64,000 nucleotides of DNA from the NCBI GenBank assembly GCA_964657395.1, contig CAZZUX010000005.1, positions 19,218-83,217 of the forward strand, in the 5' to 3' direction. Position 1 is the stretch's first letter. Each line of letters starts with the position of its first letter. The notes beneath the pieces were generated by a model. It made no database searches. It was given only the letters and a program-made list of their open reading frames with translations, and had not been told where the DNA came from. Below are positions 16,551 through 25,094 of the stretch, piece by piece. The stretch is from G963692885 sp964657395. Lineage in GTDB: Bacteria; Acidobacteriota; Terriglobia; Terriglobales; Acidobacteriaceae. The position numbers and the translations under genes were made by a program.

Positions 16551-17414
16551 TCAGCCAGCATGAGGGAACAGGAAGCGCAGCATGGGCGAGACACGTTGAG
16601 CCCAGGCTTCTTCACAGTGGGTACCGCCGGCCGCGACTTCATAGTGGAGATCTACATTCTCCTGCCAGCCATGGCGCAACAACTGGCGGTACAGGATGTC
16701 AGTATTTTCAAGCGTGCGAGCGCCTTCGGCATCACCACAGTCAAGCCATAGATGCGGCTTGGGGTGGAGTTTTACATTCCGCAGGAGATTCAGGATGCTT
16801 CGATGGTTCCACCAGACGGACGGCGAATGAATGGCAAGCCGGCCGAAGATCTGTGGGTATTCCAATCCGAAGAAAAGCGAAACGAGGCCGCCCAGTGACG
16901 ATCCGCCGATCCCTGTATGGTCACGGCCGGATAGTACTCGATAGTGCTGCTGGATAAAGGGAATGAGTTCCTGCGTGATCAACTTTCCATAGGCCGGCGC
17001 TTCGCCGCCGCCCATTTTCCAGTCACGGGTGGGCGTGTACTCAGCGATGCGACGGGCGCCCGTGTTGTAGATGCCGACGATGATGAGCGGCTCGACTTCG
17101 CCTGCTGCAATGCTGCGGTCAGCAGCGTCCATGACCTGCCAGGTGCGACCGGGAACATACGAGGTATGTCCGTCGAAGAGGTTCTGTCCATCGTGCAGGT
17201 AAAGCACAGGAAAGTGGCGCTGTGGCTCGCTGGTATAGTGTGGCGGCACGTAGACGATGAGGTTGCGTGGGTCGGGCAGGAAGTCGCTGCGGAAATGCTG
17301 ATGCAGCTTCAGTCGTTCGTGGGGAGTGGCAGAGTCCTCGGCGCTGGAAAGGACAGGAGGAGCTTCCGCAAGGGTAAGCGGCGATGCTTCTTCTGGTGTC
17401 AGCTTCGTCTCCAC
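16551..17414 (-). CDS. Putative esterase (alpha/beta-hydrolase, esterase D/Fes-like)
   Basis: A 287-residue protein of the putative-esterase group (PF00756-like). 'NLIVYVPPHYT', 'FPVLYLHDGQNLFDG', 'PLIIVGIYNTGARRIAEYTP' and the nucleophile elbow GGSSLGG (Ser of the catalytic triad) are typical. 'LWLDCGDAEGA' supplies the acid region and 'GTHCEEAWAQRV' the catalytic His. Substrates in this family include S-formylglutathione, enterochelin and mycolate esters, and cannot be decided here. No signal peptide is obvious. The gene diverges from the second esterase at 17604; the 189 bases between them must hold both promoters. Confidence 0.82.
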   Translation of the reverse strand: METKLTPEEASPLTLAEAPPVLSSAEDSATPHERLKLHQHFRSDFLPDPRNLIVYVPPHYTSEPQRHFPVLYLHDGQNLFDGHTSYVPGRTWQVMDAADRSIAAGEVEPLIIVGIYNTGARRIAEYTPTRDWKMGGGEAPAYGKLITQELIPFIQQHYRVLSGRDHTGIGGSSLGGLVSLFFGLEYPQIFGRLAIHSPSVWWNHRSILNLLRNVKLHPKPHLWLDCGDAEGARTLENTDILYRQLLRHGWQENVDLHYEVAAGGTHCEEAWAQRVSPMLRFLFPHAG

Positions 17415-17603
17415 TTACAGATCTTCTCCCACCCGTTTCGTTCCAAGCTCCGGGCCTGTCCGTGCGACAGCGATCGCGGCTTTTCCGGGAGACTGGAATC
17501 TCCTGTTACAGTAGCAACAATTCGGCTCCAGGGCGCACTTTCCATGTGCCCGCCATGAGGACGAAAGTTTCGCCGCTGCACTGATCCATCCTGCAGGAGA
17601 CAC

Positions 17604-18314
17604 ATGCACCGCGAGTATCACAAGTGGTTTTCTCCCAGCCTGGGCCGGGACATGGAGTTGCTGGTGTTCGGACACGCTGGGTTACCGATCGTCGTGTTTC
17701 CGTCTTCGCAGGGGCGCTTTTATGAATTTGAAGAGCGCGGCATGGTGTCCTGCATTGGCGGGAAGATTGACGCGGGCGAGGTGCAGTTATATTGCGTCGA
17801 CTCAGTGGACAGCGAGAGCTGGTACAACCGCAATGTTCCATCGCGCTGGAAGATTGCACGCCAGATGCAGTACCAGGATTACGTGATGAATGAAGTGCTG
17901 CCGCTGGTCCGGCAGAAGAACTGGAATCCGCTGCTGGTGACTCTCGGATGCAGCTTCGGCGGCTATCATGCGGTGAACCTGGCACTGAAGCATCCTGATC
18001 GGATTACCGGCTGCCTGTCGATGAGCGGGGCTTTCGACATTTCATTTTTCCTTCATGGCTACCACGACGAGGATGTCTACTTCAACATGCCGCCGCAGTA
18101 TATGGCGAACCTGGGCGAAGGCTGGCAGATGGATCGCTATCGCCAGAACAAATATGTTTTCGGGACAGGGTGGGATGATCAATGCCTACAGCAAAATCGG
18201 CATCTTGCCGGCATCATGCAGGCGAAGGGGATCCCGGTACAGCTGGCGATTTGGGATGAGTGGAACAGCCATGACTGGCCGACATGGCAGCGGATGATGC
18301 AGCAGTTTCTTTAG
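17604..18314 (+). CDS. Esterase-family alpha/beta-hydrolase
   Basis: A 236-residue protein. 'MHREYHKWFSPSLGRDMELLVFGH' and 'GLPIVVFPSSQGRFYEFE' begin the fold, 'LVTLGCSFGGYHAVNLALKHPD' holds the nucleophile (GCSFGG), and 'FNMPPQYM' and 'WNSHDWPTWQRMMQQFL' (catalytic His) complete it. It belongs to a compact group of PF00756-type proteins lacking the lid. A cytoplasmic ester hydrolase is likely. ATG 17604 has AGGAG five bases upstream. It is divergent from the first putative esterase; the two share the fold but little sequence, so they are not a recent duplication. Confidence 0.8.
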   Translation: MHREYHKWFSPSLGRDMELLVFGHAGLPIVVFPSSQGRFYEFEERGMVSCIGGKIDAGEVQLYCVDSVDSESWYNRNVPSRWKIARQMQYQDYVMNEVLPLVRQKNWNPLLVTLGCSFGGYHAVNLALKHPDRITGCLSMSGAFDISFFLHGYHDEDVYFNMPPQYMANLGEGWQMDRYRQNKYVFGTGWDDQCLQQNRHLAGIMQAKGIPVQLAIWDEWNSHDWPTWQRMMQQFL

Positions 18315-18453
18315 GTACTTGGCGCTACCGGCGGGAGCGGTACTGGCCGACGGGCGAGAGCGCTTCGCGGAGAGACATGCTTCCGTTGGTCGGACGTTTG
18401 CTTGAGGACCGCAATGAAATGTCTTGCCGAAAGAATGGTGCGGCGAACGAAGA

Positions 18454-18966
18454 TCACCTGGCATCGTATGGTTCGAGCCGATCAAACAACCAATCGAGAG
18501 CGAGGTAGATGTCACGGCCTCCCACCTCAAGTCGTTTGACTTCTTTCCAGATAGGTCCTTCACAGATTCGACCAGGCTTCGTCTCCGGGTCGATCAGCCA
18601 GATGTTGGGCACACCCATGTTTTCATAATCGGTCGCCAGCTTTTGGGTTGACGTGCAGGAGTCAGAAGGCGAGAGAATCTCAATGACGATCAAGGGTGCC
18701 TCGATCAGGACGGGCGGCCACTTGCAGGCGCGGTCAACGATCACATCCGCAAGCGGACCCGCATCGGAGAGACACGCGTCCGGATCTCGACGTCCGCTCT
18801 TACGTTCCACTCATCTTCGTGAGAGAAAAACAGCCGCTGAGGAGGGACTGTATCCGTGCGCTGGAAAGACCATCGGTCGCTCCTTCAACTCGCCGTCGAG
18901 GTACTCCACGTCTGGGCTGAAGCTGGAATCGCTCAGATAGTCGTCAATGGAGATCACGGTGGTCAT
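18454..18966 (-). pseudogene. Decayed Uma2-family (PF05685-like) nuclease gene
   Basis: The N-terminal frame reads MTTVISIDDYLSDSSF and VEYLDGELKERPMV, and the C-terminal frame reads LADVIVDRACKWPPVLIEAP, IVIEILSPSDS and YENMGVPNIWLIDPE, which together form a Uma2-type PD-(D/E)XK-like domain of normal length. In between the reading frame has to change three times: IQSLLSG is in a second frame, FFSHEDEWNVRADVEIRTRV in a third, and LADVIVD is back in the first. Each change fits one missing base, so three single-base losses within about 125 bases cancel in total. A TGA at 18811-18813 blocks the direct reading. An intact nuclease is unlikely. Uma2 genes occur in large, rapidly decaying families in several phyla. 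Confidence 0.8.
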
Positions 18967-19009
18967 TGCCACGGCATCACCTCGCTTCGAGTATATTCGC
19001 CGCCAGGTG

Positions 19010-20056
19010 CTACTTCCCGACAAAGATATTCTTCGGGCAGATCGCGTGCACGCCCACTTTGCCGTCGACTAACTGGGTGATGTCGAGGTCGACGGCGACG
19101 CTGGTGAGCTGGTAGGCCTGGTCACGGGTGAGGTGTTTTTCTGTTATCAGGAAGTTGATCATGTTGCGCGTGGCCATCTCGGTCGCTTTCACCAGGTCTT
19201 CACTGAATCCCATGCTGATGTAGCTGGTGGGTGTTTCGCCTCGCGGCCAGAGTAGCGGCGCCTCCCCCTCTTTCGCCTTGTGAACGATGAACTCGAAGGT
19301 GCCGGTCAGCATGGTCTCAAGCGCGGTGATGTCGACTTCACCGTTGCCCTGACCTGCGTGACCATCCCCTACTTCGAAGAGCGCGCCCGGCGCATGCACC
19401 GGCAGGTATAGCGTCGTTCCGGCGACAAGGTCCTTGTTGTCCATGTTGCCGCCATGCATCCAGGGCGGCGCACTGTTGTAGCGTCCGGCGGAGTCGGGCG
19501 GCGCATCACCCATGGAGCCGAAGAATGGATGCAGCGGTATCTCGACGCCGGGCGCAAACTTCGCGATCATGCGATTGCGATCGAGTGGGATGATCGACAT
19601 CTTGCCGTAGGGATAATCATCGGGTAGAAAGCCGCGGCCCGCGCCGAAGCCATTGCAGGCCCATGGCACATCGATGTCGATCTTGTGGATGCGGACCTCC
19701 AGCACATCCCCCGGCTGCGCTTCGGCGACCGCGATTGGACCTGTGAGGATGTGGCCGCCTGGCCCCTTGTCGATATCCTTCGCTGCGAAAAGATCCGTCA
19801 CATCCTGCGGAATGTCAGTCGCAGCGACGCCACCATCTTTGAGTCGCTCCGGCGAGCCGCAGGTGGACAGCGTGTGCACTTTGACAGTGTCTCCGCTGTG
19901 GATTGTCAATGCCGGCTTAGCCTTTGCCCAGTAGTATCCCCATGCAACGGTAGTCGGTGTGACGTCCAGCGTCTGCTGGGCGAGCGAGACTGCCGGAGCC
20001 AGTATCAGCATGGACGAAAGAAGCAGCGAAGTAAGCGGGATGTGACGCGTGCGCAT
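19010..20056 (-). CDS. Exported acetamidase/formamidase-family protein
   Basis: A 348-residue FmdA/AmdA-type protein. The N-terminus MRTRHIPLTSLLLSSMLILA is a signal peptide cleaved near SLAQQ. 'GHILTGPIAVAEAQPGDVLEVRI' and 'NMDNKDLVAGTTLYLPVHAPGALFEVGDGHA' are the family's hallmark, with the metal- and substrate-contacting loop G-D-x-H-A-x-Q-G. It probably hydrolyses a small amide to a carboxylate and ammonia in the periplasm. Many secreted relatives have no known substrate. The stop lies 43 bases from the start of the decayed Uma2 gene. The reverse side of the 183-base upstream gap faces the ATP-grasp gene. Confidence 0.85.
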   Translation of the reverse strand: MRTRHIPLTSLLLSSMLILAPAVSLAQQTLDVTPTTVAWGYYWAKAKPALTIHSGDTVKVHTLSTCGSPERLKDGGVAATDIPQDVTDLFAAKDIDKGPGGHILTGPIAVAEAQPGDVLEVRIHKIDIDVPWACNGFGAGRGFLPDDYPYGKMSIIPLDRNRMIAKFAPGVEIPLHPFFGSMGDAPPDSAGRYNSAPPWMHGGNMDNKDLVAGTTLYLPVHAPGALFEVGDGHAGQGNGEVDITALETMLTGTFEFIVHKAKEGEAPLLWPRGETPTSYISMGFSEDLVKATEMATRNMINFLITEKHLTRDQAYQLTSVAVDLDITQLVDGKVGVHAICPKNIFVGK

Positions 20057-20239
20057 TCGTGGATACTACAGCACTATCCGGGGACAGCTGAGTGGCAGGA
20101 TTGCGCTGCTCGCGTGGGTGGGCTATGTTGGCTCTTGTAAGTCGATGCGGGCATGCGGCACAGCGGAAATCCAGTTGACACCCGGGAGCACGCAGCTTCG
20201 AATCAGATGGAAGATGACCACGTGAATGGGAGAAATGGC

Positions 20240-21283
20240 GTGAAGACTATCGGCGTGCTGTTCGGCATGGAGAACTCATTTCCAGGGGCACTGGTAGAAC
20301 GCATCCGAGCCATGAAGGTGGACGGCATTACGGCCGAGCCTGTGCATGTTGGCGGAGTTCACCTGGACAAGCCGGCTCCGTATGCCGTGATCGTTGATCG
20401 TATCTCACACGACATCCCGTTCTATCGTGCGTACCTGAAGCATGCAGCGATCCATGGCACTGCGATTATCAATAATCCATTCTGGTGGTCGGCAGACGAC
20501 AAGTTTTTCAACTGTGCGCTCGCCGAAAAAGTAGGTGTGGCTGTACCCCGAACAGTAATTCTTCCGCATAAGCATTTTCCGCCGGGTACGACAGAACGCT
20601 CCATGCGGAACCTCGAATTTCCGTTGGACTGGCATGGCATCTTCGACTACATCGGCTTTCCCGCATTCCTCAAGCCTGTGGATGGCGGCGGGTGGCGCGA
20701 CGTGCATCATGTGCACAGTCCTGAAGAGTTCTTCCGCGCCTACGATCATAGTCGTGACCTTTGCATGATGTACCAGCGTGCAGTTAACTTTGACGAGTAT
20801 TTCCGCTGCTATGTAGTCGGTCAGCAGAAAGTACATATTATGCCGTACGATCCGCGACGGCCTCATCATGAGCGCTACTACACGCAGGGCCGAACCTTCG
20901 ACAAGAAACTGCTGGCGCGTGTGGAGAGCGATGCGCTGGCGTTGTGCCAGGCCCTCGGCTATGACCTGAATACTGTCGAGTTTGCGGTGGAAGACGGAGT
21001 GCCGTATGCCATCGACTTCATGAACCCGGCGCCGGATGCCGACCGTGAATCTGTAGGTGAAGATAATTTTGAGTGGATTGTGAATGCAGTTGCGGAACTG
21101 GCAGTTGCGCGTGCCCAGGAAGCATCCAGGCCGGCAGAGTTCCACTGGGGCGATTTTCTTCAGGGCAAGAAGAAGCCGGAGAAGATCCGCAAGAAGCTGG
21201 CGAAGAAGGCGGAGGCATCAGCCCCGGCCAAGTTGCCGAAAGCTGCCACGAAAAAAACAGGAAGCAAAAAGAAGTCAGAATAG
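20240..21283 (+). CDS. ATP-grasp ligase-like protein
   Basis: About 347 residues. 'GVLFGMENSFPGALVERI' starts a Rossmann-like pre-ATP-grasp domain, 'YIGFPAFLKPVDGGGWRDV' is the ATP-grasp phosphate-binding lysine and glycine loop, 'DEYFRCYVVGQQKVHIMPY' and 'VEFAVEDGVPYAIDFMNPAPDAD' bring the Mg2+-binding acidic residues. Such proteins ligate a carboxylate to an amine through an acyl phosphate. The last 45 residues are Lys/Ala-rich and likely disordered. The frame opens at ATG 20153, but GTG 20240 is preceded by GGGAGA at good spacing and gives the natural family start. It is followed after 61 bases by a GCS2-type ligase, and the pair is likely one operon. Confidence 0.8.
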   Translation: MKTIGVLFGMENSFPGALVERIRAMKVDGITAEPVHVGGVHLDKPAPYAVIVDRISHDIPFYRAYLKHAAIHGTAIINNPFWWSADDKFFNCALAEKVGVAVPRTVILPHKHFPPGTTERSMRNLEFPLDWHGIFDYIGFPAFLKPVDGGGWRDVHHVHSPEEFFRAYDHSRDLCMMYQRAVNFDEYFRCYVVGQQKVHIMPYDPRRPHHERYYTQGRTFDKKLLARVESDALALCQALGYDLNTVEFAVEDGVPYAIDFMNPAPDADRESVGEDNFEWIVNAVAELAVARAQEASRPAEFHWGDFLQGKKKPEKIRKKLAKKAEASAPAKLPKAATKKTGSKKKSE

Positions 21284-21344
21284 TCGGCAAACGCGTTTCC
21301 TCCATTGCACGTGCTCGGTTCAACCCTTACTTCAAGGAGCACCC

Positions 21345-22457
21345 ATGAAGCAGCCTTCCTTCACGATCGGCATTGAAGAGGAATACCAGACGGTGGATCC
21401 GGTGACGCGTGATCTGCGTTCACACATCCATACGGAGATGCTGGACAAGGGCAAACTGCGGCTGGAAGAGCGAGTGAAGGCCGAGATGCACCAATCCGTG
21501 ATCGAAGTGGGGACGCGAATTTGCAAGACGGTGAAAGAAGCGCGGCTGGACCTCTTCGATTTGCGGCGGGAGATGGTTCGCCTGGCAAGTGAGAATGACC
21601 TGATGCTGGTTGCCGGCGGCACGCACCCGTTTGCGGACTGGCGTGCACAGGAAATCTATCCGGATGATCGTTATGCCCGCGTTGTTGAGGATCTGCAGCA
21701 AGTGGCGCGTGCAAACCTGATTTTCGGATTGCATGTGCACGTGGGTATCGAGGACCGGGAAGCTTCGATCCGGCTGATGAACTCCATGCGATATTTTCTG
21801 CCACACATTCTTGCGCTCTCGACGAATTCGCCCTTCTGGCGCGGCATGAAGAGCGGCCTGAAGAGTTATCGCGCGAAAGTATTCGACAAGTTTCCACGAA
21901 CCAATATGCCGGATGCTTTTTCCAGCTGCGCCGAGTTCGATGCTTACGTGAACCTGCTGATTAAGACCAACTGCCTTGATAACGCAAAGAAGATCTGGTG
22001 GGACATTCGGCCGCATCCGTTTTTCGCGACTGTCGAGGTGCGCATCTGCGATATACCCATGCGCGCCGAGGAGACACTTTCAATCGCAGCGCTGATCCAG
22101 GCGACAGCTGCGACCCTTTATCGACTGCATGCACGCAACCAGGACTTTCGCCAGTATTCACGGGCGCTGCTGATGGAAAATAAATGGCGTGCCGTGCGCT
22201 ACGGCATCGATGGCAAGCTGATCGACTTCGGCAAGGAAGCCGAAGTGGATGAACGCGAGCTGATCCGGGAGTACCTGGAGTTTGTCAGCGAGGCTGTGGA
22301 TGAACTTGATTGCCGCCATGAGATCGAGAACATACAGTGGATTCTCGACAATGGCACAGGAGCGGATCGACAGTTGCGCAGGTTTGAAGAGACAGAAGAT
22401 CTGAAAGCAGTCGTCGACTACATGGCTGAAGAGACGAAGCACGGTCTGTACAACTAG
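21345..22457 (+). CDS. Carboxylate-amine ligase of the GCS2/YbdK family
   Basis: A 370-residue protein. 'FTIGIEEEYQTVDP' is the ATP/Mg2+-binding opening of GCS2 (glutamate-cysteine ligase type 2) enzymes, 'LVAGGTHPFADWRAQEIYPDDRY' and 'FGLHVHVGI' complete the active site, and 'PFFATVEVRICDIPM' binds the second metal. YbdK-type members have weak glutamate-cysteine ligase activity in vitro and others make unknown amides. ATG 21345 has AAGGAG six bases upstream. Its pairing with an ATP-grasp protein suggests two successive amide-bond-forming steps. No glutathione synthetase is obvious in the window. Confidence 0.88.
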   Translation: MKQPSFTIGIEEEYQTVDPVTRDLRSHIHTEMLDKGKLRLEERVKAEMHQSVIEVGTRICKTVKEARLDLFDLRREMVRLASENDLMLVAGGTHPFADWRAQEIYPDDRYARVVEDLQQVARANLIFGLHVHVGIEDREASIRLMNSMRYFLPHILALSTNSPFWRGMKSGLKSYRAKVFDKFPRTNMPDAFSSCAEFDAYVNLLIKTNCLDNAKKIWWDIRPHPFFATVEVRICDIPMRAEETLSIAALIQATAATLYRLHARNQDFRQYSRALLMENKWRAVRYGIDGKLIDFGKEAEVDERELIREYLEFVSEAVDELDCRHEIENIQWILDNGTGADRQLRRFEETEDLKAVVDYMAEETKHGLYN

Positions 22458-22467
22458 CCGAGTCCGA

Positions 22468-22692
22468 CTAACTGTCCTTCCGATACAACAGGTTCTTCAT
22501 TGCCTGCCGGCGTGCTTCATTCGCTTCGGCCAGGCTCTTGCGTTCATCAGCATCCATGCGGCCTTTGGTAGTAGTCGTGTCTGCTGTATCTTCGACACTG
22601 CATTCTGGACAGCGATTGGCGAAGCCGGGTTTATCCGGCCGGAGTTCGAACTCTTCGGAGCACACTGCACAAATTTTGATCGGTAACGGCAT
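22468..22692 (-). CDS. Small zinc-ribbon-like protein
   Basis: A 74-residue protein with two CxxC pairs, ICAVCSEEF and NRCPECSV, about 17 residues apart, as in a treble-clef or zinc-ribbon knuckle. A basic, Glu/Ala-rich helix (LAEANEARRQAMKNLLYRK) follows. No family was recognised; nucleic-acid or protein binding is possible. It is convergent with the GCS2 gene (10 bases between stops) and divergent from the MFS exporter. Confidence 0.6.
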   Translation of the reverse strand: MPLPIKICAVCSEEFELRPDKPGFANRCPECSVEDTADTTTTKGRMDADERKSLAEANEARRQAMKNLLYRKDS

Positions 22693-22822
22693 AGCCGCTA
22701 TAGTTTACGACTTCTGTTCCGAGTCCGAAAGCTGTGACATGGCTCGCGTGATGTGCTGTAGGACGGCGAGCTACAACCGTTAAACTGGATGGAGGCTCAA
22801 TCTCGGGATCTCTTAGAAGACG

Positions 22823-24010
22823 ATGCGTAAACCACTGCTGGCACTTGCTGTCTCTGCTTTCGCGATCGGTACGACGGAATTTGTAATCATGGGACTGCTG
22901 CCTGACCTTGCGCGCAGCTTCTCGGTCAGTATTCCCAAGGCAGGCATGCTGGTGACTGCCTACGCTCTGTCAGTCACTTTCGGCTCGCCGGTGCTGGCAC
23001 TGATGCTGTCACGTATAGATCGTAAGCGTGCGTTGCTTATCCTGATGGGCGTTTTCCTGGTTGGCAACCTGATGTGCGCGCTTGCCCCTTCGTACTCCTT
23101 GCTGCTGCTCGCGCGTATTCTTACGGCGTTGTGCCATGGAGCGTTCTTTGGCATTGGGAGCGTGGTCGCTGCGGAGATCGTACCCAAGTCAGAGCGAGCC
23201 CGGGCGATTGCGCTGATGTTCAGCGGTCTGACTCTTGCGAATGTACTTGGCGTACCTGCGGGTACTGCTTTGGGCCAGGCGTTCGGGTGGCGATCCACTT
23301 TTTTTGTGCTGGTGCCGATTGGCCTGGTCGCGGCGATCGGGTTGATGCGTGCACTGCCCTCGCTGCCGTCCATTCATGTGCATATACGCAATGAAGTTCG
23401 CGCGGTGATGCGCAGTCACGTACTACTGGTTCTTGCCATGAGCACGCTGCTGTCCGCGTCCATGTTCTGCGTCTTCACCTATGTTGCGCCGATACTCGAG
23501 ACAGTTACCCATCTTTCGCCTCATGCTGTGACCTGGGTACTGGTCATCTTCGGCGTCGGCATCACGCTGGGCAACCTGGTTGGCGGGCGCCTTGCGGACT
23601 GGAAGCAGGTGCCGGTGGTCATTGGCGGGGTGTTGATCCTGATTGCTATTCATGCGGCCATGTACTTTGTCGAGGCTTTGTCAGTGCCGGTAATTATCGC
23701 GATTTTCACCTGGGGCTTTGTGCAATTTGGTGCGAGCGCACCGCTGCAGTTGCGCGTGGTTGAGCAGGCCAGCGGGGCGCCCAACCTGGCTTCCACTCTC
23801 AACCAGGGAGCCTTCAATCTCGGCAATGCCAGTGGAGCTGCACTGGGTGGCGTTTTGCTTACGGCAGGCTTCAGCTATCGACAGCTTTCACTTGGCAGTG
23901 TTGCCGTGGCGGTGATTGCGCTCGCGGCTGCCGCGACTGCGCTGCGCCTGGAACATGGCGCAACTCGGGCAGGCGTGACTGCGTTCGATGAGGAGATGCT
24001 GTTGAAGTGA
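22823..24010 (+). CDS. MFS drug/sugar efflux transporter, DHA1 (AraJ/YdhP-like)
   Basis: A 395-residue protein with about twelve transmembrane helices. 'AFAIGTTEFVIMGLLPDLA' and 'PVLALMLSRIDRKRALLI' (a motif-A-like loop between helices 2 and 3), 'RILTALCHGAFFGIGSVVAAEIVP' (motif B/C region), and 'GLTLANVLGVPAGTALGQAFGWRSTF' are typical of DHA1 exporters such as YdhP and AraJ. 'GVGITLGNLVGGRLAD' repeats motif A in the second half. It is probably a proton antiporter in the inner membrane exporting a small compound. ATG 22823 begins a standard N-terminus. Confidence 0.88.
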   Translation: MRKPLLALAVSAFAIGTTEFVIMGLLPDLARSFSVSIPKAGMLVTAYALSVTFGSPVLALMLSRIDRKRALLILMGVFLVGNLMCALAPSYSLLLLARILTALCHGAFFGIGSVVAAEIVPKSERARAIALMFSGLTLANVLGVPAGTALGQAFGWRSTFFVLVPIGLVAAIGLMRALPSLPSIHVHIRNEVRAVMRSHVLLVLAMSTLLSASMFCVFTYVAPILETVTHLSPHAVTWVLVIFGVGITLGNLVGGRLADWKQVPVVIGGVLILIAIHAAMYFVEALSVPVIIAIFTWGFVQFGASAPLQLRVVEQASGAPNLASTLNQGAFNLGNASGAALGGVLLTAGFSYRQLSLGSVAVAVIALAAAATALRLEHGATRAGVTAFDEEMLLK

Positions 24011-24029
24011 TGATGGTCGTTTCATGAGA

Positions 24030-24062
24030 AAGGCCGCCCGTCTTACGAGCGGCCTTCTCTAT
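24030..24062. terminator. Bidirectional rho-independent terminator
   Basis: An 8-bp stem, AAGGCCGC (24030-24037) with GCGGCCTT (24049-24056), sits between the convergent MFS gene and the secreted lectin-like gene, with A-rich and T-rich flanks. Confidence 0.75.
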
Positions 24063-24077
24063 TTGGGGTTGTGCCGA

Positions 24078-25094
24078 CTACCAGCGGTAGATCGTCAGCT
24101 TGTCGATGTACTCCTTCATCTGTGCGCTGCTGGAAGAAGAACCATCGAGTTGGAAGTTGATCAGCAGGTCGCCGTGGGCCCAGCCGAGCGACATGGCAGC
24201 AGCACCATGTGCTCCAACGAAGTAGCCCGTTTTGCCATCCAGGCTCACCCAGTCATACGTTACATCGCCGTAAGAGTCGCGGTGCGAAGCGATCTGGATA
24301 TGATGCCAGGCATCGGCAGACCAGTTCTTTGGATTGCATCCGAGGTTTGAGGAGTGCCAATGCGGGCTGTTGCCAGAGACCGTGACAAACTCCCAGGTCC
24401 CGGAGTAGCTGGAGCACTGGACTCCGAAGATGACTGTCTTTCCATTCGACATGACCTGGTTCATGTCCATCTCTATGTTCGCTGTCTCCGAAGGCCAGAC
24501 GGAATAGATGTAGGTGTCATAGACAAAGTGAGTCGAGTTCTCGTCATTTGCGAAAGACATGTGGTAGATTTCACCGCCCTTTTTCGAGTAAGAGACGGAG
24601 AACTCGCGGGCCGCACCATCAAGCGAAGGTTTGGAGACAGCATAGGACGAATAGCCGGTGGAGCTTCCCGGCGTACCGGAGTCGTGATTCCAGGCCCAGC
24701 GATCCGAGCCGGTGAGGTTTCCTGACGAGATCGCATTACTCGGAATGCCGGAGGGAGCTGCCTGTGATCCGGACGCAGTGACTTTCAGACCGTCGACAGC
24801 GGTGTAGGTGGCTCCGCCGCATTTATCCCATTCCTCAACGACGGTGTTGTGTGTGCCGGATGGCATTGGGAGTGCCCAGTTGAGGGTATCTCCCGAAACC
24901 GTATAGGCAAGTTTGTTATCGATGTAAATGCCCATAGACGCGACACCCTTGTTGCAGGAGGTCGTAGAGCTTGCTGTGAACTTTGCTGGTGACGTTACCG
25001 ACTGACCACTTTTGGGAGCGGAGACACTGACTCCTGCGAGCGCAGGGAGCACGGATAAGAAAAATGTAAGTAAGCCGAGAAAAGTATTCTTCAT
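24078..25094 (-). CDS. Secreted lectin-like protein (Ig-like plus concanavalin-type fold)
   Basis: About 338 residues. MKNTFLGLLTFFLSVLPALA is a signal peptide. Residues ~22-95 form an Ig-like module ('VSVSAPKSGQSVTSPAKFTASS', 'VASMGIYIDNKLAYTV', 'GTHNTVVEEWDKCGG', the last typical of bacterial Ig-like folds found in acidobacterial proteins). The C-terminal half has 'WHHIQIASHRDSYGDVTYDWVSLDG', as in LamG/concanavalin-like beta-jelly-rolls. Carbohydrate or surface binding is likely; no catalytic residues were seen. ATG 25094 follows an AAGG tract. The frame continues upstream to 25238 but without a signal peptide there. Three Cys residues could form a disulfide. Confidence 0.65.
   Translation of the reverse strand: MKNTFLGLLTFFLSVLPALAGVSVSAPKSGQSVTSPAKFTASSTTSCNKGVASMGIYIDNKLAYTVSGDTLNWALPMPSGTHNTVVEEWDKCGGATYTAVDGLKVTASGSQAAPSGIPSNAISSGNLTGSDRWAWNHDSGTPGSSTGYSSYAVSKPSLDGAAREFSVSYSKKGGEIYHMSFANDENSTHFVYDTYIYSVWPSETANIEMDMNQVMSNGKTVIFGVQCSSYSGTWEFVTVSGNSPHWHSSNLGCNPKNWSADAWHHIQIASHRDSYGDVTYDWVSLDGKTGYFVGAHGAAAMSLGWAHGDLLINFQLDGSSSSSAQMKEYIDKLTIYRW

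Noticed and set aside
18315..18453. Minus-strand fragment reading LREALSPVGQYRSRR in the gap beside the Uma2 remnant
   Set aside because: A possible decayed coding tail, but too short (under 30 codons) and without a start context to annotate.
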